A stretch of 64,000 nt of DNA from Sinonovacula constricta (taxonomy: Eukaryota; Mollusca; Bivalvia; Cardiida; Solecurtidae). A program made the translations under genes and the position numbers. The notes below the pieces were generated by a model. The model was not told the DNA's origin. It did not search any database and saw nothing but the letters and a program-made list of their open reading frames with translations. The stretch is taken from positions 18,655,093 to 18,719,092 of the forward strand of contig CM017567.1 in NCBI GenBank assembly GCA_007844125.1. The letters are read 5' to 3'. Each line of letters starts with the position of its first letter. Position 1 is the first letter of the stretch. Below are positions 62,930 to 64,000 of the stretch, in pieces.

Positions 62930-64000
62930 CAAGAGGGCCATGATGGCCCTTAATCGCTCACCTGATGACACAGGCTTTACGTAGGCTCAAATCTGGCATT
63001 AAGTAATTGAGAGTCATTTACTTTAGAAATCTTTGGTGAAGATTGGACCATTAGTGTGGCCACTGGGTTGATAACATTTTCTAGAATTTTACCAAGTAAC
63101 CTACTGAATCCACATGACTCACTTCAAAACATATGTAAAATTTCATACTGGCAAACATGATGGTCAAGTTTGGTAAAGACTGGGCCATCAATGTAGCCTC
63201 TTAAGTGTTTTCACAAGCTTTTTCTAAAATTTGACCTAGTGACCTACTTTATGACCCCACGAGACCCAATAACGAACTCATCCAAGATATTATGTAGACA
63301 AACATTCTGACCAAGTTTGATGAAGATTGGCCTATAAATAGGGCCTCTAGTGTGTTCACAAGCTTTTTCTAAGATTTGACCTTGTGACCTACTTTTTGAC
63401 CCAACGTGACCCAGTTACGAACTCATCCGAAATTTCATGCAGACAAACATTCTGACCAAGTTTAGTGAAGATTGGGCTATAAATGTGGCCTCTAGTGTGT
63501 TCACAAGCTTTTTCTAAGATTTGACCTAGTGACCTACTTTTGACCCCACGTGACCCAGTTACGAACTCATCCAAGATTTCATGCAGACAAACATTCTGAC
63601 CAAGTTTGATGAAGATTGGCCTATAAATAGGGCCTCTAGTGTGTTCACAAGCTTTTTTTAAGATTTGACCTTGTGACCTACTTTTTGACCCCACGTGACC
63701 CAGTTACGAACTCATCCAAGATTTCATGCAGACAAACATTCTGACCAAGTTTGGTGAAGATTGGGCTATAAATGTGGCCTCTAGTGTGTTCACAAGCTTT
63801 TTCTAAGATTTGACCTAGTGACCTACTTTTTGACCCCACGTGACCCAGTTACGAACTCATCCAAGATTTGATGCAGACAAACATTCTGACCAAGTTTGGT
63901 GAAGATTGGGCTATAAATGTGACCTCTAGTGTGTTCACAAGCTTTTTCTAAGATTTGACCTAGTGACCTACTTTTTGACCCCACGTGACCCAGTTACGAA
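62930..64000. repeat. 145-bp satellite with a leading hairpin, running off the right edge
   Basis: Starts with a perfect inverted repeat AGGGCCAT-G-ATGGCCCT (62934-62950), followed by TTAATCGCTCACCTG. From about 63033 tandem units follow. The word TCACAAGCTTTTT is at 63211, 63356, 63501, 63645, 63790 and 63935, giving steps of 144-145 bp. Early units are diverged and later ones nearly identical. A hairpin end next to a tandem core resembles non-autonomous Helitron/Helentron-type or pearl-like elements of bivalves, but the other end is outside the window, so the class is inference. Minus-strand ORFs here are repeat by-products. Confidence 0.85.

Noticed and set aside
63389..63694. 101-codon minus-strand ORF with a 48-residue repeat
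   Set aside because: It is created by the 145-bp satellite units. Neighbouring units break the frame.

Overview
This window is animal nuclear DNA. The genes have many short exons with GT-AG junctions, the introns are AT-rich and kilobases long, and there are LINEs, a tRNA-headed SINE, fold-back elements and many minisatellites. The protein content, together with a 145-bp satellite that follows an AGGGCCATGATGGCCCT hairpin, suggests a lophotrochozoan, most likely a bivalve mollusc. That placement is inference. There are no bacterial features and no CRISPR.

Layout. Positions 1-16710 are a very large minisatellite with a 34-bp unit and roughly 340 copies. It runs off the left edge. It is interrupted by a 5'-truncated, frameshifted LINE (2632-6393), a SINE with a tRNA-like head (6462-6747), and two apparently identical copies of a LINE 3' end (11111-11665 and 13407-13961). 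Those two copies lie 2,296 bp apart, so they were carried there by expansion of the array.

Positions 17844-32724 (minus strand) hold a complete phospholipase B-like (PLBD2-type) lysosomal hydrolase gene. I reconstructed it as 13 phase-consistent exons encoding about 552 residues. Its introns contain arrays with 43-, 29-, about 34-, 42- and 61-bp periods. Its upstream region (32725-32900) has three TCACGTGA boxes, one TCATGTGA box and a CRE-like site. The start codon sits in a CAAGATGGCGGA (TISU/YY1-like) context.

Positions 39028-62793 (minus strand) hold the 3' part of a FERM-domain gene of the Yurt/EPB41L5/EPB41L4B family. Twelve exons give 760 visible residues: the FERM C lobe, an FERM-adjacent region, a proline-rich exon with three NPF motifs, and a C-terminal TTEL PDZ ligand. 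The N-terminal FERM exons lie beyond the right edge. Its introns carry a 21-bp array, a 45-bp array, a truncated Crypton-like recombinase ORF followed by a long hairpin, and fold-back elements. From about 62930 to the right edge there is a 145-bp satellite.

The two genes are tandem on the minus strand, 6.3 kb apart, and I see no functional link between them. The most notable observations are the retrotransposon-marked expansion of the 34-bp array, the CLEAR-like promoter of the lysosomal gene, a candidate alternative last exon and the NPF motifs in the Yurt-like gene, and the Crypton-like fragment. Exon boundaries were read by eye from splice signals, phase and remembered family similarity. 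No alignment or transcript data were used.
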